Part shown: piece by piece, positions 37,534 through 50,421 of the stretch
How the letters are laid out: each line of letters starts with the position of its first letter
Numbering within the stretch: position 1 is the first letter of the stretch
NCBI RefSeq assembly: GCF_016802725.1
Contig: NC_052666.1
Span: 32,826,997-32,890,996 of the forward strand
DNA from: Solenopsis invicta
Taxonomy: Eukaryota; Arthropoda; Insecta; Hymenoptera; Formicidae
Length of the DNA: 64,000 nt
Reading direction: 5' to 3'
Notes under the pieces: model-generated
What the model was told of the DNA's origin: nothing
The model's database searches: none
What the model saw: only the letters and a program-made list of their open reading frames with translations
Made by a program: the position numbers and the translations under genes

Positions 37534-38986
37534 ATGAAGATACAAAAATGGGAAGATTTGGATGTACGATTGAGTGATCCTGTGTTGAAAACGCTTAAAC
37601 AGTTGAGATTTTTCAATATGACACCGGTTCAGGTAATGTGCTAATATGGTAATACATGGTAAAATTTGATAAAACATGGTACATTGAATGTTACAAAAGA
37701 TTATATATACATTTTTTTTACTCTTTATTTTACAATGACGTAACTTGTATTACGTATTATATATTGTGTATTGTATTTATAGGCAGCTTGCATACCATTA
37801 TTATTGAATGGTAAAGACGTTGCGGTAGAAGCAGTTACTGGCAGTGGCAAGACACTCGCTTTTCTTATTCCTTTATTGGAGATATTACAAGTAACCTTTC
37901 ATACGTTATGCTCATTATCTTAAATCTTTGAATCACTTTATTTAATACTTTTAGAATATAATAACAATATACTTTTTCAAATTTTGTACAATTTATTATT
38001 GACTTGGTAAAATTGGTGTGTATTTTAAAAAAATTACTTGTATTAAAATAGTACAGATGAAAGATTCGTCAATCTTATATCGACTTGGCCAATTATCCAA
38101 CATATCCACCTCCAATTTTGACAAAATTTGATTTCATTCGACACATTTTCGCATGAAACGAATAAACAGAAAATGTGTCATTTTATCAAAATTGAAGGTG
38201 GCGAGGATAACGATGGTCTGGATGACGACCAAAAAGTTATTACATGAAAATGTATGTATAGAAACGAAGTGAAAAATGGAAGATTATGGAGACAGGAGCG
38301 ATAATAGTCAGCCCTACGAGAGAACTGGCTACACAGATTAGTGAAATTTTAGGAGAGTTTTTGAAAGAAATTCCATCATTGAAACAAGTGTTACTAGTCG
38401 GTGGCGTGACGCTTAAAAAAGATGTAGAGACGTTGAAGAAAGGTGCGAATATTATTGTTGCCACACCTGGTAGATTAGAAGACGTTTTGTCTAATCGTAA
38501 TTCTATCGGTTTGAATTTGTGTGTAAAATCTTTGGTAATTAGCTCATCATCTTGTTAACAATTTCACTTATAGCAAGAGAATTTGCTCAATTATTAAAAC
38601 CAAGTGTATTCTTATTTTTAGGAATTTTTTGTGTTGGACGAGGCAGATAGATTACTAGACTTGGGATTCTCTGTGACTTTGGATAGTATTTTAAGCTATT
38701 TGCCACGTCTTAGAAGAACAGGATTATTTTCTGCAACACAGACGAAACAAGTACAACAATTGATTAGGGCGGGACTAAGAAATCCAGCGTTGATCGTTGT
38801 GAAAGAAAAATCTAATATCTCCACGCCTATAAACTTAAAAAATAATTTCACAATTGTCCAACCTGAATACAAGTTGCCAGTAATGATAGATTTTATACGC
38901 TCGATAGGATTTGAAACAAAGTATATGATATTTCTACCTACTTGCGCGTGCGTGGATTATTTCAGTCGAGTTATACAAGCGTAAGG

Positions 38987-39056
<70 letters not shown>

Positions 39057-40327
39057 ATGTATATGATTGATTTTATCATCTAAAATATCTTCTACTTTTC
39101 GTTGTGACATTTTATTTCTTTTTATTAAATAATTTTTTTCTTATAAATTTTCTCATGTTAAATATATATATGTGCATACATTTACAGAGTATTACCATCG
39201 ATAAACGTACTTGCTCTACACGGTAAAATGAAAAGCAAGAGATATAAAGTGTTTGATAAATTTCGAAGTGCCCAAAGTGGCATTTTAATTTGCACAGATG
39301 TAATGGCTCGTGGAATCGATATATCGGAAATAGATTGGGTATTGCAGTATGATCCTCCCTGTGTGGCTAGTAGTTTTGTACATAGGTAACGTACAACACT
39401 TACGTTACGTTACGTTACGTTGATATCTGAAAATTTGTTGTCTGATACGTAACTTTATCATATAGATGTGGTAGAACCGCTAGGATCGGCAATGAAGGAA
39501 ACGCGTTGCTGTTTCTTCTAGAAACGGAGAGTGCGTATGTAGATTTCATTAAAAGAAATCAAAAAGTCGAATTGCATCAAATGGAAAGGGAATTGGACAA
39601 GGATACTGTCGACGAATGCTTACAGTGCATGAGGCAGATGCAACAAAAGGATCGACTTGTGTTTGACAAAGCTAACCGTGCCTTTGTTTCATACGTGCAG
39701 GCATATAGCAAACACGAGTGTAATTTAATTCTTCAGTTGAAAGATATCGATTTGGGAAAGTTGGCTATGGGTTTTGGTCTTCTGAGAATGCCAAAAATGC
39801 CAGAACTCAAAGGAAAGGACGTGTCATCTTTCGTTGGCCTTGAAATCGATATAAATACGATACCCTATGCGCACAAACAACGTGAATTGCGTAGAATTAA
39901 AAGGCTGAGCGAATATCGGAACACTGGCGTTTGGACGAGTAATCAGAACAGATGTAATCGCAAAAAGCAAACTGAATCTTGGTCCGAAAGTAAAAAGAGA
40001 AAACTCGAGAGACGAGAGAAACGAAGTAAACGAAAGGAAAGGAAGGAGTTGTTGAAACAACAGTTTTCAACAACTTGCAATAAGAGGAAGAGGAAGCGAA
40101 TGAACGAGGAAGATATCGAGCAGTTGGCAAAAGATATAGCGTTAATTAAAAAATTTAAAAAGAGAAAGGTAACGGCGTTTCCGATTTTTTTCATATTAAA
40201 AAAAAAAACAAAAAGAGACCCTTAACTCTTCTCTCAACTTTTATACTTTTATATCGTTTTGTATAATACTCTTATTGTATAATTACAGATATCGCAAGAA
40301 GAATTTGATGCGGCTTTTCAAGTTTGA
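37534..40327 (+). CDS. Ddx55: DEAD-box RNA helicase DDX55/Spb4 type
   Basis: Seven exons: 37534-37632, 37783-37890, 38262-38534, 38622-38980, 39188-39385, 39466-40168 and 40289-40327. They give 592 residues, close to the roughly 600 of animal DDX55. The helicase motifs are in order: Q motif FFNMTPVQ (26-33), Walker A AVTGSGKT (50-57), PTREL (87-91), TPGR, DEAD (166-169), SAT (197-199), ARGID, and HRCGRTAR (345-352). The Spb4-specific C-terminal region follows, with SYVQAYSKHECN and LLRMPKMPEL, then a Lys/Arg-rich tail (about 490-580) suited to nucleolar RNA binding. Spb4/DDX55 enzymes are ATP-dependent helicases needed for large ribosomal subunit maturation. The intron before exon 3 contains a hairpin element. 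A CA/TA/TG microsatellite fills the start of the intron after exon 4. Confidence 0.95.
38089..38216. repeat. Hairpin-forming inverted repeat in a DDX55 intron
   Basis: The left arm (38089-38150) includes CACCTCCAATTTTGACAAAA and ends GACACATTTTC. The right arm (38169-38216) holds the reverse complement of these, ending at GGATAACGATGG. The loop is about 18 bases. It resembles a small MITE and lies 45 bases upstream of exon 3. Confidence 0.7.
38987..39058. repeat. CA/TA/TG compound microsatellite
   Basis: CA units, then TA units, then TG units, making the whole tract roughly self-complementary. It occupies the start of the intron following DDX55 exon 4. Confidence 0.9.
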
Positions 40328-41087
40328 AAATGTTAGTCGTAATTTTACAAGACGTATTTAAGATACGTCGAAACTCTCATTCTTCACTTCTCTCACTTCT
40401 TTCAATGTACGTATTCTGTTAAAATATATGAAACTTGGTAACGTAAACACACACGGTATTTCCTTGCGTTTCCTTTCAGTCCCTACAATTCTTTACTAAA
40501 TTTACATCGGTGCTTTTGCGCAAGTAAATCAGATATTAGAAATAGTTGCGCTTGTTGAAAATGTGATAAATATTTATTTGCAGGAAATAAGGCTCTCAGA
40601 GGGGGAAATTTATTCATTTCTGCTGTATTATTAAAAATTCACCGAGTTTAAACGTGCTGCATGCTCGTTGCACGCATGTCGCTGGTAATTCTTATGTATA
40701 AAATCGTCTTTGTTTAAAGACGCGATGCGCGCGGCATCCCCACTACGCTACGGGCCCAGAATGACGCGGTAGAAGGGAGTGAAATCCCCCTCCCCACCCC
40801 CGGCGTACAGTACGTGTGTGTGTGTATGCGCGTATACGCGTATACGCGTATACATATACATACATTTTTTGAAAGGATGGGAGTGTGGCCCGCGCACAGT
40901 GCAGGCTGGTGCAGGTCTGTGTGTGCTTCGAAAATTATTAATACCGCTAGTCATCGAGTCACTTCGATTGGCTTTGACGCGCTTCGATGATTCACGTACA
41001 TTCGTGTTGTACGTATGTCAAACGAGATAAGTTTACGTTAATGATAAGAGATTGTCTTACGATCGTTCTTTGGTCTCATGCTGGAAA
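40328..41087. other. Spacer between DDX55 and testin genes
   Basis: Contains the short DDX55 3' UTR and probably the testin promoter. From about 40690 to 40920 it is GC-rich, with a C-rich block and an alternating purine-pyrimidine stretch (GCGTATAC repeats near 40826-40852). No other gene seen. Confidence 0.5.
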
Positions 41088-41213
41088 ATGGAGGAAGAAA
41101 TGACAAATCGTCCAAAGTGGCTGTTGGAACTGGAAAATCGTAAGCGGAAGGTACGTGACATTTTAACGCGTAATACTTTGATAAGAAGCCGAGAGAGAGA
41201 GAGAGAGAGAGAG

Positions 41214-41256
<43 letters not shown>

Positions 41257-44200
41257 AGCGTGTAAGGTGTAAATAAAATTAAGAATATTGTCTTTGCTTA
41301 TAGCCACGTTTAGCGCACGAAGCTGGAGCTGGTGCACCATGTACAAACTGTAATTCCGCCTGTCCCGGTCTCGATCTTCATTTCTGGCGAAAAATTTGCA
41401 AGAACTGTAAATGTGGTCGAGACGATCACGACGTCGATGACGATGAATTTCCACAATTTGATTTGCTATTTGGACCAAGTGGAAAATTTAAAAAAAAGTC
41501 CATGTGTAAGTATATACGATTATTAATTTACAATTATGAATGCGTAATATTTATTTCCCGCTTTTCTGGCTCGCAGAGCATATTACAAAATTATACGTAA
41601 AAAAATAAAAATCATTTAACATCAATGACGACTTGCACTTTTTTTATCGTCATAAATTTGATAATAAATTCGTTTGAAGTAAAGTAATGTCAAAAATGAT
41701 TCCCGTGATTCCTATTTCAATTTCTGAATAAACTCAAATCTTTATACATTTCACGTTTCTACTTTTTATATTGTATTTAAAAAATTGATCGTTAGGTTTG
41801 CAAGTAAATAATAAAAAAGCAAACGCTGGTGAAAGTACATTCGAATGGGTGCCGCCAGACACGACTAAAGAACTAGCTGTGGATTACATGAAAGCTTTGC
41901 CCATGGAAAAATTGCCGATCAAGGGATCCGTTGGTGCTGTTTTGAGAAGGCAATTGTTGCAGAAACAACTACCGCTTCACGATATTGATTATAAAGTTTG
42001 CGATCAACTTAGCGAACAAGAGCAGAAACAATTTGAAAGATATTTAGAGAACATAAAGAAATATGTAGGACAAGGCAAAGTGATGAAGGTAAGGTAATCG
42101 ATTTCCGCGATTCGATCGTACATACAGCAATAATCCGCTCTCTTATCGATTAAAGATTACATATATCGTATATTTAACTGCAGGTCCTTTGAGCTTTTAT
42201 TTGACTTTTTATTTGTTTCGTATATAATACAGTAGGCTGCGTTCTAACATATATTCGTACATACACCGTCGCTATTAAAAATCCATAGTTGACGTTACGT
42301 ATACTGTATAGATTTTCAATACTGGCATGAAAGTGACCGAATGACATTTTGGAAATTGGAAGCACAGATATTACTGCGATTGATTTTCAGATGTTGGCTG
42401 CCCGCCCATTCGATCGTTCGCTCGTGACACCCGTCAATGCAACCGATATGCAAACGTGCAGCCCGCAACATAAATCTTGTATACCTTCCGTGCCTGCTGT
42501 TCAGTTACGTACGCCGAGTAGTTTTGCCACGATGAAAGATTCGTCGTACGCGAAGCATCCGTATGACACTCGAAATAAACGAGATGTTGCCGCAGTCACG
42601 AATAACAATGAGGTACAATCTAGTACAGAAGAGTACAATTGTACACTAGACAACGTGTCGTCGCTGTCAGCACGTTGCAGTAGCAATGTCGCCAGGTCGC
42701 AACCGATCGAAGGGAAATTGATATTGATTTCTGAAAATGAAAAAGCTACAAATGGCAAGATAATTAACTCTTCGATTCTCACGCATCTCGCTGAACAAGA
42801 AATTGTACCCGCTCGCGAAAAGCATACTTCTACGAGTTACGCGTCTTACGCTTTCGAGGCTCATCACGGAGAAACGCCGAACGACGACACGACGACGACC
42901 CGTCTGCACCCGTCTGTGCGTGCGTCTCTATCGCATCCGGAAGCTGCTAACGGCCGAAATGACGAAACGGCCTTTATCCATGCGGAATCTATGTTGGCGG
43001 ATGCCCTTCTTCCGCCCAGTGCGATACACGCCAACGATATCGTCGGAAGCACCCTGGACGAGAAAGGATTGACGTTTATAAGAGAAAAGCTCGCCGACAA
43101 GTACAACATCGCGGACAATTCAGGAACGATGCAGCGTCGTACCTGCAGCGTCTCTAAATCGTATCCGCGACCGTTGGATCGCGCGACCGTTGGATCGCGC
43201 GACCGAAGTCAAGGACGAGTCAAGGATAATAATAATCCCGCGAGTATCGACAAGTACGTAGAGACAACGGCGGCTATTGTGGCGGCTGCTACTGAGAAGC
43301 AGCCCGCGGAAAGAGCGGAGATGAGCCTTTTTCAGCTTCCCTTTTCAGAAGCAGAGAGAAAGACGTGTAAACCTTCGTCTCGAGTAGTCGAATCGACCGA
43401 TGTACTCGCCAGTATCAATAATCCGAATCAACGAAAGCCATGCGGTTCGTTATCGAACGATGATCCATCCAAAGTCACAATCGAGAGCACGGATCTATCG
43501 AGCGATCTCAATTCCATAGATCCCACCACATTGGTCCCACCACATTTACCGACGCAAACTCACGAGGATTCGCAAAATCCTATCGACGCTTTTGCGTCCA
43601 ATCCGTTACAAATCGAATTGAATAGCTCGAGACTGAAATCGTCCGTCGTACATTCCGAACAGTTGCAAAACCAAGCGTTTCCCCACATCGTTGGAAATTT
43701 TAACGAACAATGCGACCAACAACAACAACGACGATACACGCCACTTACAGACTGCTTGAAAGATGCTATTGAAAATTTAAAGATAGACTCGACAAGAGTA
43801 CAAAAGTGCGAAAAATGTCACGAGGATATACGTATCGATGACGTAATCGTAATCGCGGAGAAAGCTAATAACGCATCCTGGCATCCTGGCTGTTTCGTTT
43901 GTTCGGTATGTAACGAATTGTTGGTGGATCTTGTGTATTTTTATTACAAGAACAAGTTGTACTGCGGAAGGGACTTGGCCGCATTTCTAGGAATTCCCCG
44001 CTGTTTCGCCTGCGACGAGGTAAGCGATTTTTCCAAGCCTTAAAATGCTAACGATTGGTAATAATAACGATTTGACCAACCATTTCTGTTTGCTGCAGTT
44101 GATCTTTGTACGGGAATACACGGTTGCAGAGGGACACGATTATCACGTTAAACATTTTTGTTGCTGGGACTGTGATATGCCATTGGCTGGACAACAATAT

Positions 44201-44449
44201 ATTACCGAAAACGATCGACCATTGTGTCTTTCTTGTTATCAAAAATCATATGCAAAAACGTGCGCCGCTTGTAACGTAGTGATCGCTGCTGATCAACAAG
44301 GAGTAGCTATCAAAAATTTAAATTTTCATGCGACTCAAGTCTGCTTTTGCTGCTACAGCTGTAAGAAAAATTTACTCAACGGCAGAATGGCCATAAAGAA
44401 GGATAAATTGTTTTGCAGTAAAGAATGTATCGCAACATTTTTTCATTAA
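41088..44449 (+). CDS. Tes: Testin (PET and LIM domain protein), unusually long
   Basis: Five exons: 41088-41150, 41304-41505, 41796-42088, 42391-44019 and 44099-44449. They give 845 residues, about twice vertebrate testin (421). The Cys-rich N-terminal segment HEAGAGAPCTNC...LHFWRKICKNCKCG (about 25-60) and the PET domain (about 99-186, FEWVPP to LPLHD) match testin. Three LIM domains fill about 659-845: LIM1 starts CEKCHED, LIM2 begins CFACDELIF, and LIM3 ends CSKEC. Testin is an actin/focal-adhesion adaptor that binds zyxin and VASP family proteins in vertebrates. Between PET and LIM1 lies a roughly 470-residue polar, Ser/Thr/Asn-rich segment, all in one exon and probably disordered. Intron 1 contains a GA/GAAA microsatellite. 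It is convergent with the HIRIP3 gene. Confidence 0.92.
41189..41256. repeat. GA and GAAA microsatellite in testin intron 1
   Basis: A GA run followed by about ten GAAA tetranucleotides. Confidence 0.9.
43169..43200 (+). repeat. 16-bp tandem duplication within testin exon 4
   Basis: GACCGTTGGATCGCGC occurs twice back to back, followed by GACCG. Sixteen is not a multiple of three, so the two copies are read in different frames (RPLD and then TVGS). Confidence 0.8.
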
Positions 44450-45710
44450 ATTAATGTATAGTACATAAAAGTCCAGCTCTATTATTTTCTTCTTTTTGTA
44501 AAAGAAAAATACAGTTATGTAAATCCACTTAAAGACTGTAAGAAACATCAAGTATCGAAACATTAAGTGTGCCATTAATTATTAATAGAATTTATACAAG
44601 TTGGAAGTGTAATCATTAAAACTTCAAGTATCATAAATGTAATTTACGTATACATATGTTGTAATGATTAATAACAGAACGCACACACACACGTTTCATC
44701 ATGTATTATGTTGTGCTCCGTGCATACGGGAAGAAATATTAGCTGCGTTCCATTCGGATGCTCACGCGCTATAAGCTTCATTCTATCTCTTCCTTCCAAA
44801 TGTAACGAGCGATAAAGATAGAAGAAAGCTTAGAGCGTCCAAATGGAACGCAACAAGGGTGTAACGATATTTCATACATAACAAATACCTATATTGATTT
44901 ATCAACACGATATGAGATTGTGAATCAGTAAATCAGTTTATTAATCATAAATCAAATTCTAATTTTGCTGCAACGTCGAAGATTAATAATTTTTCAATTG
45001 TATCTTAATTCGTCAAAGACAAGGAGTTACTCTGCACGTAGAAATACAAAAACCTCTCTCTCTCTCTCTCTTACGTTCTCCTTCAACTGTAGTAATTTGT
45101 TTTAATTTACCGATTTACATCAAAGTTGCATTTTGATTCTACCATTTGTTGTCAGAGAATAATAATAGGATTTGTGTGATCAATGATTTAAATGCAGAAT
45201 TTCAGTTACGTATGTAATATGAGTTCAAGTTACATGTGTGGGTTTGAAAAACAAACTACAAATTATCATATATAAATTACGTATCTATTGTTATCTACAT
45301 GCTATAGTTTAATTTCTAATATTTAAAAATATAGCGTTATTCCTTTCATTTAAGCAAGATATCTCAATCATTCGATAATATAAATAGTTTTTTATTTCAT
45401 CTTAATTTTTTTCTTCTTATTACAGACACAATGAAATTTATCATCCATATCAGATAATATTAAATATTATACCAATTCTGAAAGAAATTTTTTTCGTACT
45501 ATCAGCGATTTAGCTGACTAAGAATGAGTCAACAAAATAAAAATGAAGAAAAAGTTCTTTCCAAATGTCACTTCCAAATACCAATATAATTTATATGATG
45601 AACACGCAATATAGAAAAGAATCCACGATCATTACGGAAATTTAATACAAAGCATCTGACGCTATCGCACGCGTACATAGATATAAAATTGGCACTGTTC
45701 AATATTTAAA
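44450..45710. other. Testin 3' flank
   Basis: AT-rich DNA holding the presumed testin 3' UTR and a palindromic element at 44742-44854, listed separately. No gene seen. Confidence 0.5.
44742..44854. mobile_element. 113-bp palindromic MITE
   Basis: The left arm begins GCTGCGTTCCATTCGGATGC. The right arm, reverse-complemented, begins GTTGCGTTCCATTTGGACGC. Pairing continues through AAGCTT and TCTATCT on both sides. The arms of about 45-50 bases have a small loop near 44800. No certain target duplication was seen. Confidence 0.75.
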
Positions 45711-45713
45711 TAT

Positions 45714-46106
<393 letters not shown>

Positions 46107-46153
46107 GCACACATCACTTAACAATCATAAATTCGTGAATATCCGAACATTCT

Positions 46154-48266
46154 TTATTCCGAATCGCTATCAATGTCAACAACAGTTTGAATACGTTTAA
46201 ATGTATTACGAGCCTCTCGATGTCGTGGCGGAGTATCCGGAGGTGTCTTTTTAACGTTTTCCATGTTTCTTCGTGCGCGAGTAATTCGGCCTAAAATAGA
46301 AATAAATTTAACATTGCGTAATGCTTATGATATAAGTCATATAAATTAACTATATCAAGTTTTATTAATATTAACCTTCAGATATTATGTTGGATGTGTC
46401 CAGTTCAGATACCTCTTTCATCTTTTCGTTCTTTTTTTTCACTCGTTTACATTTTTCCAACGTTGGTCTGCCAGTAATGCCATTCTCCTCTAACAATTGC
46501 TTTAGGCGCTTGATTTTTGCAGCATTACTCTTACAATCGGCCCAAAAGTCATCGTAAGATTTTATTTTCACACCAGCGACGCTTAAATATTTCTTCAGCT
46601 TCTGTATGTGTTTATCTTGTGGTTTCTGAAATAATTTAACATGTTAATTTTATGAAAAAATTTGTAACAGTTTGTACAGAATAGCGACTATTATAAGAAT
46701 CGTCTACTAGACAAACCGCTCGCTGTACTTACAACGTTGCTTCGTCTTCTCTTTCTACCCTTCCTAGATCTCTCTTCCTTTTCAGAATCATTATCACTTG
46801 AACTTTTACTTAAAGATTCTCTCTCTGACAATTCTTCCTCCATTTCATTTTTAATTTTCGTTGTTTCGTTAGCTTTCTCTGTTACAGTTGCGTGCGTATC
46901 TTCGTCGGATATATGATCATTATTGTGATCAGCATTTTTTTTGGGAGAATATCTTGTACTTTTACCTCGTCCTCTTTTCGATTCGACCAAGCGATGTTCA
47001 TTTGTCAATCTCTTTGTTGTTAGAGATTTTTTCATCTTCTTTTTTGTCCGTGGACTATAATCCTCATCTGAATTACTATTCTGGCTGTCCTCTGAATCGG
47101 AAGCTTTCAATTTACTGAAACTTGTCCGCGAGCTTCTCCTCTTCACCCTGCTCTTTTCCAATTTAATTTCCAGCGTGTCGGTGGCTCGTTGCGAATCAGA
47201 CTTTACTCCTTCCGACGAACAGTCCAATTCCGACTCATTTGGTTCAGCTTTGACGATCACCGTTTTCGGCCGTGGTTTTGCATCTTTTTCCTTCTCACTA
47301 TCAGAACTCGATTCTTCTTTATCACTCGCACATTCTACATAAAGTTCCAGTCCATCTACCACTTCTGTGTCCACAGTACATTTCTTTGTCTCTTGGTTGT
47401 TACGTGCTTGTTTCTTCATTCCAGCTTCCTTTTTAGCTATTAATTTCTCATCAATTTCTTTTTTAAATACCTCATTGTCCTCTGTTCCAACTTGATTATT
47501 TTCAGAAGTAGACACTACACTTGTACTTGTAGCAGACTTTTCACATGGATTATCCTTTTTAATATAAAAAGAAGAGAATTAGTGATACATATATATAGTA
47601 TTCTATCCATTGAATACATATTAAATACATCTGAACAGTTTAATATTCAAGCTAATTTCAATGTCAAAACATCGACAGTTTATAAACGCTATAAAGTATA
47701 TCAACAGTTGAAAAAAATTTGGTACGTTACGTAAGAAGGAAATTCAATAAATACAACAATTTTCGATATAAAAAAATCAATTGTCATAATTTTTGATGCG
47801 TTACACACACACAAATCAATATTACCTTCTTTTCAACAATTTCTTTCTTAATATTAATTTCTCCAGGGTTTTTATTCAGAACAATATTATTCTCATTTAA
47901 AAGGATCTCATTCCCATTTTCTTGCTTGGCATCCTGTTTGTCCTTATTCTTCTTGCCCATATTTGAATCGGATAGGAATATCTCTTGTACATTTTGCTCC
48001 TTCTCTGGATACAATATTGTTTTTTCCTCCTTAACATTACATGCATTTGTATCATTTTTGTCTAAAGTTTCAGAATCATCATTTTGCAATATTTTCAATT
48101 GTTCATTGAAAAGACTTTGGCGTTTCTTAGCAGGTAAATCTGTATCATCTTCAGAATCTTCTACTCGTAGTCTCTTCTTTGGTAATACGGTATCTACAGA
48201 ATCAGATGATAATTGTAGTCTGTCCATATCTCCTTCCTCAGTTTCACTGCAATCAGATTCTACCAT
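46154..48266 (-). CDS. HIRIP3: HIRIP3-like histone chaperone with CHZ domain
   Basis: Four exons read on the minus strand: 48266-47826, 47554-46733, 46625-46376 and 46290-46154. They join in phase for 549 residues. The first 420 residues are low-complexity, acidic, Ser- and Lys-rich, with nuclear-localisation-like KKRLR and KKKMKK clusters. The conserved C-terminus (about 422-515) contains the helical segment with ENGITGRPTLEKCKRVKKK and ELDTSNIIS, characteristic of the HIRIP3/Chz1 CHZ domain that binds H2A.Z-H2B or H2A-H2B. The start is the first ATG after an acceptor-like TTTCAG. An upstream noncoding exon ending in GTGAGT near 48457 is likely. An alternative longer frame starting at 48317 reads through that acceptor and is less likely. 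AATAAA overlaps the stop codon. Confidence 0.85.
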
Positions 48267-48892
48267 TTTATAACAATGATCTGAAACAATTGCACATTTC
48301 ATTATTAAGTATGACAAAGATGGTGAATGAGTATGTGTGTGTAAAAAAAAACAATATAATTTAGCTGCTGTGTGTGTGTGTGTGTGTGTGTCATGTATGT
48401 TTGTAGTTAGAAAAACGTAGTATCTACAAATTTCTCAAAGATGAATATTAGAACTCACATTTTACTTTGATAAGAAGAAACGTTGAATTGTTCAACGCCG
48501 ACAATTATATCGAAGAGATGTTATTTCAACAAATTACGACGCAATAACTTTTCTTAAACGTACGTAAGCGAGTTAAGGGGAAAATTATTTCTTGTCACTT
48601 ATCGAAAACAAACGGTTTTGCTAAAAGGATTTATCACGGATAGATGATCAAATCATTGATATTTCGTACAAATAACGCATGACGCGTCTGTTGTTGCAAA
48701 AAATTATCAATAATTTTTAATTATAAATAATGCAACTTTATCACAAAATTTACGTAGATAATCGTCACAATTCACAATTGTTCACGATCGCGTACGTTTA
48801 CGCGGCAAAATCCACACGTAATGGAGGATTCGTTCATTCGTTTTCTAGGGAGAAAAATATTGCTTGAAACATATAGCGCTTTCGACTGACGT
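48267..48892. other. 5' region of HIRIP3
   Basis: Minus-strand leader and promoter. A strong donor (AAAAT followed by GTGAGT on the minus strand) near 48458 suggests a noncoding first exon spliced to the acceptor at 48280/48281. A TG microsatellite lies at about 48370-48391. Confidence 0.5.
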
Positions 48893-49616
48893 GTGATATC
48901 TAACCCAACCCGAGCAGGGGTCAATGACGCCATCTGGAGCGTTCAACTACAACTTAAGCATACACCACCCACGGTAATGTATATAAATACTTTCCAGTGC
49001 TTCCAGTGCTACTCAGTGCTACTCCAACTCACTCCAACCAGGGCCTATAATCTCTTATGTAAATTTTGTAGACAGCGTTTGTGGCGTCCTCGCTGGACCA
49101 CCCTAGGCCAAATGAAACTATTAAGCAATATCTGTCGGTAAAATGGTTGATAAATCTCGCATGGTACATACTGGTTCATGCTTTGTTTTCGTTACATGTG
49201 CAACCATGTGCAACGCAGAACGTGCGCGGATTTATATTTCAATATATTTCAAAAGTATTCAGCAGTGTTCAGCAGTGTTCAGCAGTGTTCAACAGTGTTC
49301 AGATTTTGTCCGGAAAGAAGAGAAAGAAGTAGTTCAGAGGCCTACCCGTACAACCTATTGATAAGGTAAGTGAATTTTATTATATAACCTAAAATAACGT
49401 AAAAGAAAAAAAAACCAAACCAATAACAATTGAGTTTAATAACAACTATTTATAAATATGAGAACTTGTTATTTGACTATTTAGAAATATGAGAAATTGT
49501 TGCGTCTCTGGATGTTCTTCGGGCTACAAAGCTCCTCGTCATGAGTTTCAGCGTGGGAATACAACGCCCTGATCCCGAGCAACCGGGTATGCCATTAAGG
49601 ATGTTCTGGCGCGCGC

Positions 49617-49617
49617 G

Positions 49618-49664
<47 letters not shown>
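49617..49664. repeat. CA microsatellite
   Basis: GCGC followed by about 22 CA units and a short TA tail. Confidence 0.9.
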
Positions 49665-49669
<5 letters not shown>

Positions 49670-49674
49670 GTAAA

Positions 49675-49860
49675 ATACATATGTGTTTATCGCATAAACT
49701 AGGATTATTGCAATATTAATAAGTTAACTACTTTTTTTCTTACGCATACAATAAAATCAATTTTGTTAAAATCCTTTTTTTTAAAAAACAGCACCATTTT
49801 CATAATTTATAATTTTTTCCATTTATCCTAGTTTGCGATAAGCAGACATATCATGTATGT
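49675..49860. repeat. Inverted repeat with TTATCGCA(A)ACTAGGAT arms
   Basis: The left arm at 49675-49706 contains TTTATCGCATAAACTAGGAT. The right arm at about 49828-49860 contains the reverse complement of CTTATCGCAAACTAGGAT plus an ACATATG-like extension. The loop of about 120 bases is AT-rich. It resembles a MITE. Confidence 0.7.
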
Positions 49861-49895
49861 TACATATATGTAAAAGTAGAATACTTTCTACGTAA

Positions 49896-50421
49896 GCAAT
49901 AAATTCAATTAGTAATGAAATAAATTAGCAATAAATCAATAAGCAATACGCAATAAATCAATTTACAATACAACTTGAACCAGAATTCTAGTCGCAGCTA
50001 GATCTTCATGCTTGTATTATTTGTGTGATTTTATACTTTCCTCAAATTCAATAAACTGTGCGCCGAATTGTTTTTTCAGTCATAACACAGCCCTACATTG
50101 AACAAGATTGAGTAATATCACGTATTATTAAAATTGAAATTAATATTAACCCCCCCCCCCCTGAAAAAACTGCAAAGAATTTATTGTACAAAATATCACC
50201 TCAGCCAGGGTTCAATGTAAGGCTCTATTATGACTAAAAAACAATTCGGCGAACAGTTTATTGAATTTCAGGAAAGTGTATAAAATCACATAAATAAAAC
50301 CACAAGCACAAAGATTTAGCTGCGATTAGAATTCTTGTTCAAGTTGTATTGTAAATTGATTTATTGCGTATTGTTTATTGATTTATTGCTAATTTATTTC
50401 ATTGTTAATTGAATTTATTGC
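49896..50421. repeat. Large inverted duplication, about 210-bp arms
   Basis: The left arm (49896-50102) and right arm (50211-50421) are inverted copies with a spacer of about 108 bases containing a C run. Matching blocks include AGCAATAAATCAATAAGCAA on the left with the reverse on the right, and GCGCCGAATTGTTTTTTCAG against TGACTAAAAAACAATTCGGC. I judge identity by eye at well above 80 percent. Transcription would give a long hairpin RNA. Confidence 0.85.

Noticed and set aside
49260..49300. Short direct repeats considered as a CRISPR-like array
   Set aside because: Only four tandem 10-base units without spacers, in an animal genome; ordinary tandem repeat.
48893..49361. Possible small gene upstream of CWF19L2
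   Set aside because: Frames have no domain, the mirrored inverted copy is interrupted by stops, and the repeats inside are non-coding in character. A noncoding transcript remains possible.
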